The notes beneath the pieces were generated by a model, which made no database searches, was not told where the DNA came from, and saw only the letters and a program-made list of their open reading frames with translations. The position numbers and the translations under genes were made by a program. A stretch of 64,000 nucleotides of DNA from Lachnospiraceae bacterium (GTDB taxonomy: Bacteria; Bacillota; Clostridia; Lachnospirales; Lachnospiraceae): positions 160,930-224,929 of the forward strand of contig JAAVZR010000043.1 of the NCBI GenBank assembly GCA_022791755.1. The letters are read 5' to 3'. This document shows, in pieces, positions 1-9,300 of the stretch (position 1 is its first letter; each line of letters starts with the position of its first letter).

Positions 1-216
1 AGGTTTTTTGACGCTAAATTTAGGCATACTCTCTTCTCTCCTTCTGTCGCCGCTTTCCTGAATTACAAAAAACTTTATTGGTGTTATTGTAAAACCAAAC
101 CTGTCTTTCTGCAATAGTCAATCTTCAACAGAATGTTGAGTACAAAACAGAGGTTTATTGACATCCCCGCCCCGGGATGATAAACTGAACAAAAATCGTT
201 GGAGGATAATATCGCT

Positions 217-858
217 ATGGGAAAGAAGCCGGCGCAGTCCGCTGCCACCAGACAGAAGCTCATGTGTGCATTCTGGGAGCTGTACACACAAAAAGGAATC
301 GAACAGATCTCCATCCGGGAGGTCACCGACCTGGCCGGCTGTAACCGTGGAACCTTCTATATTCATTTCCGGGATATCTATGACATTCTTAACCAGATCG
401 AAGACTCCTTCTTTCCGGCCGGAACCTTCCCTTTTCTGCCCGGAAACAGCTCTCCCAATATGACCGTCCGCCAAATGATCCGGAAAATGGCCTCCCTGTA
501 TGAGCACTACGGCAAATATGTGACGGTTCTGCTGGGGGATCACGGAGATCCCCGCTTCGTCCAGCGTCTGAAGGAGCAGTATATGCTGATCCTGTCCAGT
601 CTGCCCCGGGTAATCCAAATGGACGAAAAGATACGCCCTTACTTTATCGAATACTGCTGCTGCGGGGTGATGGCCATGATCCATTTCTGGCTCAATCAAA
701 AACCTCAGCCGCCGGCGGAAGACTTTATTCTCATTGCCATTCAGATTCTGATGCCGGAGTCCGCCCAGAAGCTTCTGACCCGTCTCGACGAGCCTCTCTC
801 TGCCTTCATCGACACCGAAGCGCTCAAAAGGCTCCGGGAACTTTCAGAAAGCTCTTGA
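217..858 (+). CDS. TetR/AcrR family transcriptional regulator
   Basis: N-terminal HTH typical of TetR (QKLMCAFWELYTQKGIEQISIREVTDLAGCNRGTFYIHFRDIYDIL). ATG at 217 preferred over the TTG at 199 that the track uses; GGAGG upstream. Confidence 0.9.
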   Translation: MGKKPAQSAATRQKLMCAFWELYTQKGIEQISIREVTDLAGCNRGTFYIHFRDIYDILNQIEDSFFPAGTFPFLPGNSSPNMTVRQMIRKMASLYEHYGKYVTVLLGDHGDPRFVQRLKEQYMLILSSLPRVIQMDEKIRPYFIEYCCCGVMAMIHFWLNQKPQPPAEDFILIAIQILMPESAQKLLTRLDEPLSAFIDTEALKRLRELSESS

Positions 859-874
859 CAACAATCCCGTTTTG

Positions 875-890
875 CAGTATTACAATACTG
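875..890. promoter_or_regulatory. Perfect dyad CAGTATT-AC-AATACTG, candidate TetR operator over the -10 of the downstream operon
   Basis: TTGACA at 855-860, then a 17 nt spacer into TATTAC, which lies inside the palindrome. Confidence 0.55.
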
Positions 891-947
891 TCATAAAGGC
901 CGGGGCCGGCCCGTGACCAATCTAATATTTATCAGGGAGGATTTATT

Positions 948-1298
948 ATGCACGAAAAAGCCTTGCTGGTCGTGGTACTCAACAAAGTCGAGCTGCTCGA
1001 TAAGCTTTTATCCGCTTTAAACAACGCCGGTATCCGGGGCGCCACCGTCTTACATTCCATCGGAATGGCTCACGAGCTGGCCGATCTGGAGGATAGCTAT
1101 GTCATCGGCTCTCTGCGGGCCATGTTCACCTCCGGACACCGGGAAAACCGCACCATCTTCATGGTCATCGATTCCGCACACATCACCGATGCCACGCAGG
1201 TCATCGACGATGTGATCGACCTGCAAAAGCCGGATACCGGTATTTTGTTTGCGCTGCCGGTGCTTTTCGCCGCCGGTATCACGGAGAAAGAGAGGTAA
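948..1298 (+). CDS. PII-like (GlnB/CutA-fold) small regulatory protein
   Basis: 116 aa; LLVVVLNKVELLDKLLSALNNAGIRGATVLHSIGM and the overall length fit PII-like proteins; RBS GGGAGG; directly precedes the antiporter gene. Confidence 0.6.
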   Translation: MHEKALLVVVLNKVELLDKLLSALNNAGIRGATVLHSIGMAHELADLEDSYVIGSLRAMFTSGHRENRTIFMVIDSAHITDATQVIDDVIDLQKPDTGILFALPVLFAAGITEKER

Positions 1299-1303
1299 GA
1301 CCG

Positions 1304-2485
1304 ATGCCGCAACTGAATATCATGATGTATCTGTCCTTCCTGCTTTTAGGCGGCCTGTTCTGCGGCAGGATGGTCAAGCATATCAAACTTCCCAATGTGA
1401 CCGGCTATCTTCTGGCCGGCCTCCTTATGGGCCCCTGCGTCCTGAAAATCATCCCCGGGGAAATCATCGACAGCTTTGACCTGATCTCCCAGATGGCGCT
1501 GGCTTTCATCGCTTTCACCATCGGCCTCTCTTTCAAGGCCAGCTATTTCAAGCGGGTCGGCATCGCCCCTGTGGTCATCGCCGTCTTTGAGGCTCTGGCG
1601 GCCGTCTTCTTCGTCCAGGCCGTCCTGATCCTGTGCGGCTTTGAACCTGCCTTCTCCATCGTCCTGGGAGCCATCGCCGCCGCCACGGCGCCGGCGGCCA
1701 CCATCATGGTCATCAAGCAATACCGGGCAAAAGGACCTCTCACGGACACCCTGTTGAGCGTGGTGGCCATAGACGATGCCGTGGCTCTCGTCGCTTTCGG
1801 TTTCGCCATCACCATCGCAAAGGGAATGGGGGATACCGGACAGACAAATCTGCTTCTGTCCCTGGCGCAGCCTTTCCTTGAAGTCATCCTGGCTCTGGCC
1901 ACCGGCTCTGTCCTGGGACTTCTGATGATCCTTCCCCTGAAGCATTTTAAGAAGCAGGGAAACCGCCTGGTGATTCTGATCGCCTTCGTCTTCTTAAACA
2001 GTGCTCTGGCTTCCCTCTTCGGCGTATCGGAGCTTCTGACCTGTATGATGGCGGGAGCTGCCTTCTGCAATGTCTCTCCGGAGTCCGACCGCATGGCGGA
2101 CCTGGCGGATCAGATTACGCCGCCTCTGTTTCTGATGTTTTTCGTGGTCTCCGGCGCAGGACTCGATCTGACGATCCTTCCGTCCATCGGTGTCATCGGG
2201 CTGATCTATGTGATTCTGCGTGTCGCCGGCAAGATCGCCGGAGCCTATCTGGGAGCCAGAATCATGAAAGCGCCGTCCCAGGTGGCCCGTTATCTGGGCC
2301 CCACGCTGATTCCTCAGGCCGGCGTCGCCATCGGTCTCACCATCGTAGCCCAGAGCGTCGTCCCGGAATATGCCGGTACGATTCGGGCCGTCGTCCTGTG
2401 CGGTACTCTGATCTATGAGCTCACCGGCCCGGTCATCACAAAATGGGCTCTGACCAAAGCCGGAGAGATCCGTAACGGAGCCTGA
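1304..2485 (+). CDS. CPA2/Kef-type cation:proton antiporter
   Basis: 393 aa, multi-TM; GYLLAGLLMGP near the N-terminus and AIDDAVALVAFG typical of the CPA2 core. Confidence 0.85.
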   Translation: MPQLNIMMYLSFLLLGGLFCGRMVKHIKLPNVTGYLLAGLLMGPCVLKIIPGEIIDSFDLISQMALAFIAFTIGLSFKASYFKRVGIAPVVIAVFEALAAVFFVQAVLILCGFEPAFSIVLGAIAAATAPAATIMVIKQYRAKGPLTDTLLSVVAIDDAVALVAFGFAITIAKGMGDTGQTNLLLSLAQPFLEVILALATGSVLGLLMILPLKHFKKQGNRLVILIAFVFLNSALASLFGVSELLTCMMAGAAFCNVSPESDRMADLADQITPPLFLMFFVVSGAGLDLTILPSIGVIGLIYVILRVAGKIAGAYLGARIMKAPSQVARYLGPTLIPQAGVAIGLTIVAQSVVPEYAGTIRAVVLCGTLIYELTGPVITKWALTKAGEIRNGA

Positions 2486-2500
2486 GCCCACCGGTCCTGC

Positions 2501-3376
2501 TCAGTCCGGCTCCCGGACCGCCAGGATCAGCCGCCGGTATCGCTTTTGATAGCAGGTGGACAGCACCAGCGTCTGCCTTTCTTCTCCGGCGGCGATCCCC
2601 ACTCCCGTATCATAGAGGCTTTGCTCCATAAACCGGTCATAGTATGCCTGTGCCCTCTCCCGGCAGGAGAAACCATATTGATACCACTCCTCCTCCACCC
2701 CATCGGTCAGAATGCAGGCCGCAATGCGGTACTGCCTCACCGAACCGTCAGGCATATGGAGATAAACATACGGGTACCTCCTGTAAAAATCCTCGTTTTT
2801 ATAGGAGTGAAGGGAAGCGAACATGCTCCCGTCCAGCTGGCTGTGGCCGTAGATCAGGATATTCCTGCTCTCGATCCCTTTCTCTGCCAGCCCGTCAATA
2901 TGGATCGCCCCCTGTCTCCCCTTCGTCCCATCTGCCCGGTGAGTCAGATAATAGCCGGAATCACCGGCCCGAAACAGGACCGGATAGCTGACTGCCGTGC
3001 CGGGAATTTCGATCCATGCCGCCACATCGGAATTCATTTCCCACAGGATCTCGAAATCCACCGCTGCAATCCGGCTGTCACCGGATCTGTCCTCTGCCTC
3101 TGTCTTCTCCTCATCCGGCCTGCGGATCCCGGAGAGATCCTGAAGCGTCCTCTCATCCCTGTGACCGTCTTCCTCATATACGACCTGCGGGGCCTGCGTC
3201 TCCTTCGTTTTACGGCTCTCCTCCTCTTGTCCCTGTCCGTCCAGATATGCCGCCCACTCATTCGCCAGAAGAGCTGCTCCCGCCGCCATCAGCAGAGGGC
3301 CGAGGACGGCCGCCACCGCGGCCGCCCTCCTTGCTTTTCTCATGGGGAATGCCTCTGTCCTGTTTTGCTCATTCAT
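2501..3376 (-). CDS. Class B sortase
   Basis: NSDVAAWIEIPGTAVSYPVL, ILIYGHSQLDGSMFASLHSYKNEDFYRRYPYVYLHMPDG and TLVLSTCYQKRYRRLILAVRE; N-terminal TM. Start MNEQNRTEAF overlaps the end of the upstream surface protein gene. Confidence 0.9.
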   Translation of the reverse strand: MNEQNRTEAFPMRKARRAAAVAAVLGPLLMAAGAALLANEWAAYLDGQGQEEESRKTKETQAPQVVYEEDGHRDERTLQDLSGIRRPDEEKTEAEDRSGDSRIAAVDFEILWEMNSDVAAWIEIPGTAVSYPVLFRAGDSGYYLTHRADGTKGRQGAIHIDGLAEKGIESRNILIYGHSQLDGSMFASLHSYKNEDFYRRYPYVYLHMPDGSVRQYRIAACILTDGVEEEWYQYGFSCRERAQAYYDRFMEQSLYDTGVGIAAGEERQTLVLSTCYQKRYRRLILAVREPD

Positions 3377-6300
3377 CCCCGGCCTCTTTTTCTTTTGCTC
3401 CATCTCTGCGGAGGCTTTTGTCCTTTTTCCGGCCCGCCATTCCCAGGAACACCGCACCCAGACAGGCCATTCCCATGGCAGGGTATACCATACCGGCGTC
3501 GCCGGTATCGATATCGCCGTCTCCGTATCCGTCCTCTTCCGGTTCCCATATTCTTGACGGCAGGTCAGGAACCGGTGTGTCTTCCATGATAATCTCCTGG
3601 GTCTGCCAGTCGTCTGTCACCACAAACCGAAGAGGCTGTGCCGTCTGATATCCGGCCGGAGCCTCAAGCTCTGTCAGCAGATACCAGCCGGGAAGCAGTC
3701 CTTCCCATATCTTCTCCTCCTTCCCGGTCGTAAACTGCTCCACTACCACCGGTCCGCCGTCCTCTGGCAGATAGGCAAGCTCCAGAACGGCCCCGGCCAG
3801 CAAAGCGCCGGTTCCGGCGGCCACCTTCTTCACCGACAGACGGATCCTGTCGTTTTTCATCTCCACCTCCTGTAGCTCCTCCGTGTCCTCCACCGTAAAG
3901 GGGACACTCTCCGCCACCGAATAGACAGAGCCCTCCGGCGCCCGTTCCTCGATCAGGATATACTGTCCCACCGGCAGCTTTTCTATATAGTGGGGTTCCC
4001 TTCCGGTGATCCAGGACTCCATCACCGTGCCTTCTTCATTCCGGATTGTCAATACGGCGCCCTCCACCGGCTCTCCGGTGGCAATATCTGTCTTCGTGAT
4101 CACAAGCTTCGTGCGGCCGTCATACATGATGGCCCCAGGTGTCTCCGAGGGAACCCACTCCGTGACCGTGCCGCTTCCCTTTTGTGTCTTCTCCGTCTGT
4201 GTTCTCTCCGTCAGCATCGTGATATCCGGCAGCAGTCCTCCCGCCTCATCTGTCTTCTGCGCCAGCCGAAACCTTAGATCCGGCGCCGTCACATATCCCG
4301 CGGGCGGCGACAGCTCCGAAAGCGTATAGACCGTATCCAGTCTCAGAAAACGTATCTCATGGGCAGAGCCGTCCGAGACCCATTCTTCCACCACATTTCC
4401 CGCCTCGTCCGTCACCTGAAGTCTGGCTCCGGAAAGGCCTGCATGATCCGCACTGTCTCTCTTTTCCACATGGACCGAAAAAGGTTCGTCGTAGAAATCA
4501 AACGCAAATTCCAACACCGCCGGCGAATCTGGTCCCCGGTAGGACGCATCCAGCATGATCTCCTCCTCCGAGAGCAAATATCCGTCAGGAGCCTCCAGCT
4601 CACGCAGATAGTATATGCCGCAGGGCAGATCGCCGGCGAAGCGGGCCGTACCGTCCATTTTGCTGGGAATCCGTTCCAAGAGCGTATCCGCCGCTACCAG
4701 CGCATCAGGATTTTCCGACAGAATCCCGGTCAGCGGATCCACAATAAAACCATAGATCGCCTCTTTGTTATACAGGCCAAAGACAGCCCCGGGAATCACC
4801 CGTTCCCTGGCCGGCTCCTCTTTGCCGTCACCGAAGGAGGGCTCACCGGCTCCGGTCTCCCGCGCCTTCTTTGTCACCACCAGCGAAACTCTCTGACGTT
4901 CATTTACATAACGCTCCCCTTCATGTACCACCACCGGCACCTGCTGCCCCTGATAGGCCAGGACAATCTCCGCAATCCTTTGATTTCTTACAAATTCTCC
5001 GTCTCCGGCTCCTGTTTCCGTGACGTAGTAGCTGCCCAGAGGCAGTCCTTCCAGCCTGGCATAGCCGTCCGCCCCTGTCTCGATCACCGCCACCAGCCGG
5101 TCCTTATAAAGCTCCACCGGTTCACCGCCGTCTGCATACACGGCGATCTGCCCTGTCTGATCCGGTGAGTAGATATCCTCCCGGACCCGGATCTCAAACC
5201 GGGCCTTTGCCACCCGCCCCATGACATAGTCAAAGACGGTCTCAAAGAATCCTCTGACAGCGTCCCGGACCCGTACTGTCGTACCGGTCAGCACCTCTCC
5301 TTCCTTGGTGATGATCAGATTCCCGCAGACTCTCTGGTCCTTCATCTCATGTCCGGCAATGATATTGCTGTTTTCCACGGTAAAACGGATCTCCTCCGTG
5401 GCCAGATTCTCCTCCCGGCAGGCCTCCCGCACTTCCTGCGCCGACCACCGGTAGCCCACATATCCTTCGGGAGCGGCTGTCTCCCGAAAAATATACTGCC
5501 GCCCTTCCTTCAGGCCCTCGATCAGATGCCCCTGCCGGACGATCAGTGTCTTTCCTTCCGGCAGCTCCTCCGGCGACGACAGCTCCACATAGAACGGTCT
5601 CTCTGCTTCTGCCTCCTGCTCATAAAAATAGTGCACCTCCTCTTTGTCCGAGATCCAGCTCTCCACCAAAACAGTCTCATACTCCCCTGCCGGATTTCGC
5701 AGCGGAACCCCGTTTTCATCCACACAGATCTCCCGCACTTCCAAAAGCGCGCCGTCCAGCAGAACTCCGCTGCTAAAGTCTGTCTTGGTAAAGATATGCT
5801 TCGTCTTCTGATTGACAAAGACAGCGTCCTCACCCTCTGTCGTTCTACCGGCTTTGGCTGCCTCGCGAATTACAGCATCTTTATTTGCCGGGTCCGTATT
5901 TATTCTCTCATTCCTCTGCAAGGTATAGCCTTCCGGAGCCTCCAGCTCTGCGATATCATATCGTCCCAGAGGAAGATCCACATCAAAGCGGGCCACCCCG
6001 TCCTCCCCCGTCACGGCTGTGGCGATCAGGGTATCCGCGCCTAACAGCTGCCGGCCTGCCGGATCCGGCAGCCAGGAATCCGACACAGGATCATAACGGA
6101 TACAGGATACCACCGGATCCCTGTTGTACAGACCGAAGACCGCTCCCGCCACGGGAAGGCCGCTGTCCGCGTCCCTCTTCACCGACGACAGCTCCAGGCG
6201 CTTCCGCTCATTCTCATAAAAGCTCTCATGCACCTGAAAGCTCTGAGACGGCTCCATCGCCGTGATCGCGAACTCCTCCTCATAGGGATTGAGCACAAAG

Positions 6301-9300
6301 CCCTCCCCGGCTTCCACCTCCCGGATATAATATCTTCCGATAGAGAGGCCGCTCAGATACCCGTAGCCGGTCTCATCCGTGGTAATCCGCCCGGCCAGCT
6401 GGTCTTTTTTCAGCACCAGGTAATGGTCCGTTCCGCCGGCGTACCGTTCCTCCTGCCCTGGCTCAATCTGGCAGGTATAGATATCCTCTGCCGCATAGAC
6501 CTCGAACACGGCATCCTTCACCGGAGCCAGCTTATAAATAAATACCTGATCCGCCACCGTGTACTCTTCTGTCCGCATAATGGGGCGAAAGCTTCCTTCT
6601 CCCAGCCGGTCTTTGAGGCTCTTCCCCGACGCTGTCGTATCCGCCAGCTGTTCTCCTTCTTTGCGGATCTCCACGATCCCTTTCTGCTCTTTATTTTCCT
6701 GCTCGATTGTGATAATAAGTCTGCCGTACTCATCCCTGTTGGCCTCCCCCGCCTGTCCGTCAGGATAGACCGTATCGTTAGAGATCTCGAAGATGAGCTT
6801 TTCTGACGGGGCGTCTGTGATCTCATAGCTGTTTATGCCCCCGGAGGAGGTATCGTTTAAGATCTGTTCTCTGCCGTTTAGCACAAAGCCCTCCGGCGCT
6901 TTGATCTCGGTGAGCTCATAGCGCCCCACAGGCAGCAGCTGATCCAACTCCACATAGGCGTCCGCGATTTTACCGTCTCTGTAAACACAGCTTATCGCAA
7001 AGGGATTCTCCTTCGTCCCCTGCTCTGCCCGCAGGGAAGAATTGTAGTACCAGATAAAACCGTCCTCGTCCACCTGCCAGATCCGGCTGTCAAAGTCCTC
7101 CCGGCTTCCAAACAGGCGAATCCGGTAGGAGGCTCCCGGTTTCAGCACCGTATCCCAGCCTTCCTCCACACGGTCGCAGTCCGTTTTTCTGATCCGGATA
7201 TAGGTCTCCGTGGTCTCATTCCCGATATAGCGAAGAGGCTGTGCTGTGGCCGAGTCCCGGCTGACGGTCACCAGCACCGGCGCCGCCCTGCGCTTTCCCT
7301 CCGGCACCGTAGTCTCAACCAGAATATACTGGCCCGTGGGAAGCTGCGGCGTGCAAAAATACCCGTTCTCATCGCTCCACATTTCTGTCACACGGTATTC
7401 GTCCGGGCGTTCCCCCGTGGCTGCGAGCCACCTCTCGTCGCCGTCGCTCCAGGGCTCCGACTGTCTCTTATAGACGAGCGCCGTCTTCTCCTGTGTGAAA
7501 TCATAGGAAGAAAATTTTTCCATATCTGCCGCCGTCCACACTGTGCCCTCCGGCGCGATCTCTCCTTTTGCCACCACGGCCAGGCTTCCCAGCCGGTAAA
7601 TGGAAAATCCCGCCCTCAGGGGCTTTTGCTCCGTGTCGGTATTTTTATTCTCCAGCTTTACAAACTGCGCCGCCTGCTTCCAGACAAAATCCCCGCTGAA
7701 AATATCGTGAGACCCGTTTGCGTCGTCAATGGTCAGGCTGTTGGTATCCCCTTTCGCCTGCTCCTGTCTGAGCATCACCGCCTCGTTCTCTTTGCCGTAG
7801 CGAAACGTGACATAGTACCGTGTCTTTTCCTGCCCACGGTACTGCGTCGTGTCAGGCAGATAACCGTCCGCAGGCGTAATCTCTTCCACATAGTAGCTGC
7901 CGGCCTCCACCTGCTTAAAGGCCGTCGTCCCCGGCGTCGTCTCCCAGGCCGGTTCCCGACCGGATTCCACACAGCGCTCTCCCTCTTCATCCAGCAGGTA
8001 TCCCTGCCCGTCAGACACCGGCGTCCTGCCCACCGTAGCAGAGGCCGCCAATGCGCCTCGTTCATAGAGAAGTCCTGTGACTCCGTCGGGGTGATACACC
8101 GGCGAAGCCGCATAGAGACCGTAGACGGCTCCGTCCAACGTCACTTTGTCTCCCTGTGTTACCCGGCCGCCCTCCTCATGGTCCGCCTGGGCCTCGCTGT
8201 CATATTTATGCAGGACCACCTGACCAAAGATATGCTCATTCCAGAAGGTCTCCCCTGCGCCGTCGTTGGTCACCGTCAGGATCCGGCCATGGTTGCTGAG
8301 GTCTCCCTCTACGGTAAATGCGTAACGCACCTTGTTTTCTGCCGATCCGGCTGTCTTTTCCCCTTCATCGTTATCCCAGTCGCCGTAATATCCCTCAGGG
8401 GCCTCCAGCTCCACCAGATAAAATCTTCCGTAATTGGCATGATCCAGCGTATCCGCGTAGTAGATCTCTCCGGAGAGATAGCTTCCGTCCGCCTGCTTTT
8501 CAAAGAGCACGGTCCCGGTCAGGCTTCCTGTTGCCGCGTATACGCCGAAACGGGCGTCCTCCGAAATCGGATTTTCCGTATAGCGGTCCGTCTTCGGAAT
8601 CCGGATCCTCACATGGGCCGGCTGATTGGCAAAAAGATCGTTATCTCCTGCGGCGTATTCCTGAGGCGACGCGTTTCCGATGGAAAACACCTGATCCTCC
8701 GCCGTGATCCGGAAATAGCTGGGCTTCGTATCCCGGATATAGCCCGCAGGCGCCGCTGTCTCCTGAATATAGAAACGGCCTTCGTTCTTCTGCGTATAGT
8801 AGACATACCCCTGTTTCGCGCCGGGAAGGGAGGAGGCCACGGTGTAGGTCCCGTCTGTCAGCCGGATCACACTGTAGTCCCGGCTCAGAACGTAATCGCT
8901 GCCGTCCCACTCCCACAGGGCAAAAGCCGCATCCTCCCTCAGGCGGGACCCTGTCTGGCCGTCCACCTTATCTAAGGTCACCCTTGCCTTCCATGGACTG
9001 TTTTTTACAGAGACCGTAAGACTGTCCTCTCCGGAGAGAGTCCCGGACTGTTCCGATTCCCCGGTGAGCTGAAACCCCGGCGGCGCCGTGCTCTCCTTCA
9101 CCGTAACGCTCCTCTCAGCCCCGGCCGCCGCGTCTGCCTGAGCCTGAGCCTGGGAAGACGCCTCCTGCTGAGCCGCCTTATAGGCTTCGTCACGACTTCG
9201 GTATGTGTCCACCGAAGCCTTCGTCTCTTCATCCAGGTCATCGTAATTGCTGCAATAGCGCTTTGTCACGGTGGCGCTTCCCGTGCCGCTCACCTCCCAG

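Noticed and set aside
4359-8975. Long plus-strand ORFs (4359..5168, 5349..6044, 7626..8975, others) antisense to the giant surface protein
   Set aside because: They follow the GC-rich coding pattern of the minus-strand gene; no recognisable domains, no good RBS, arginine/histidine-rich translations typical of shadow ORFs.
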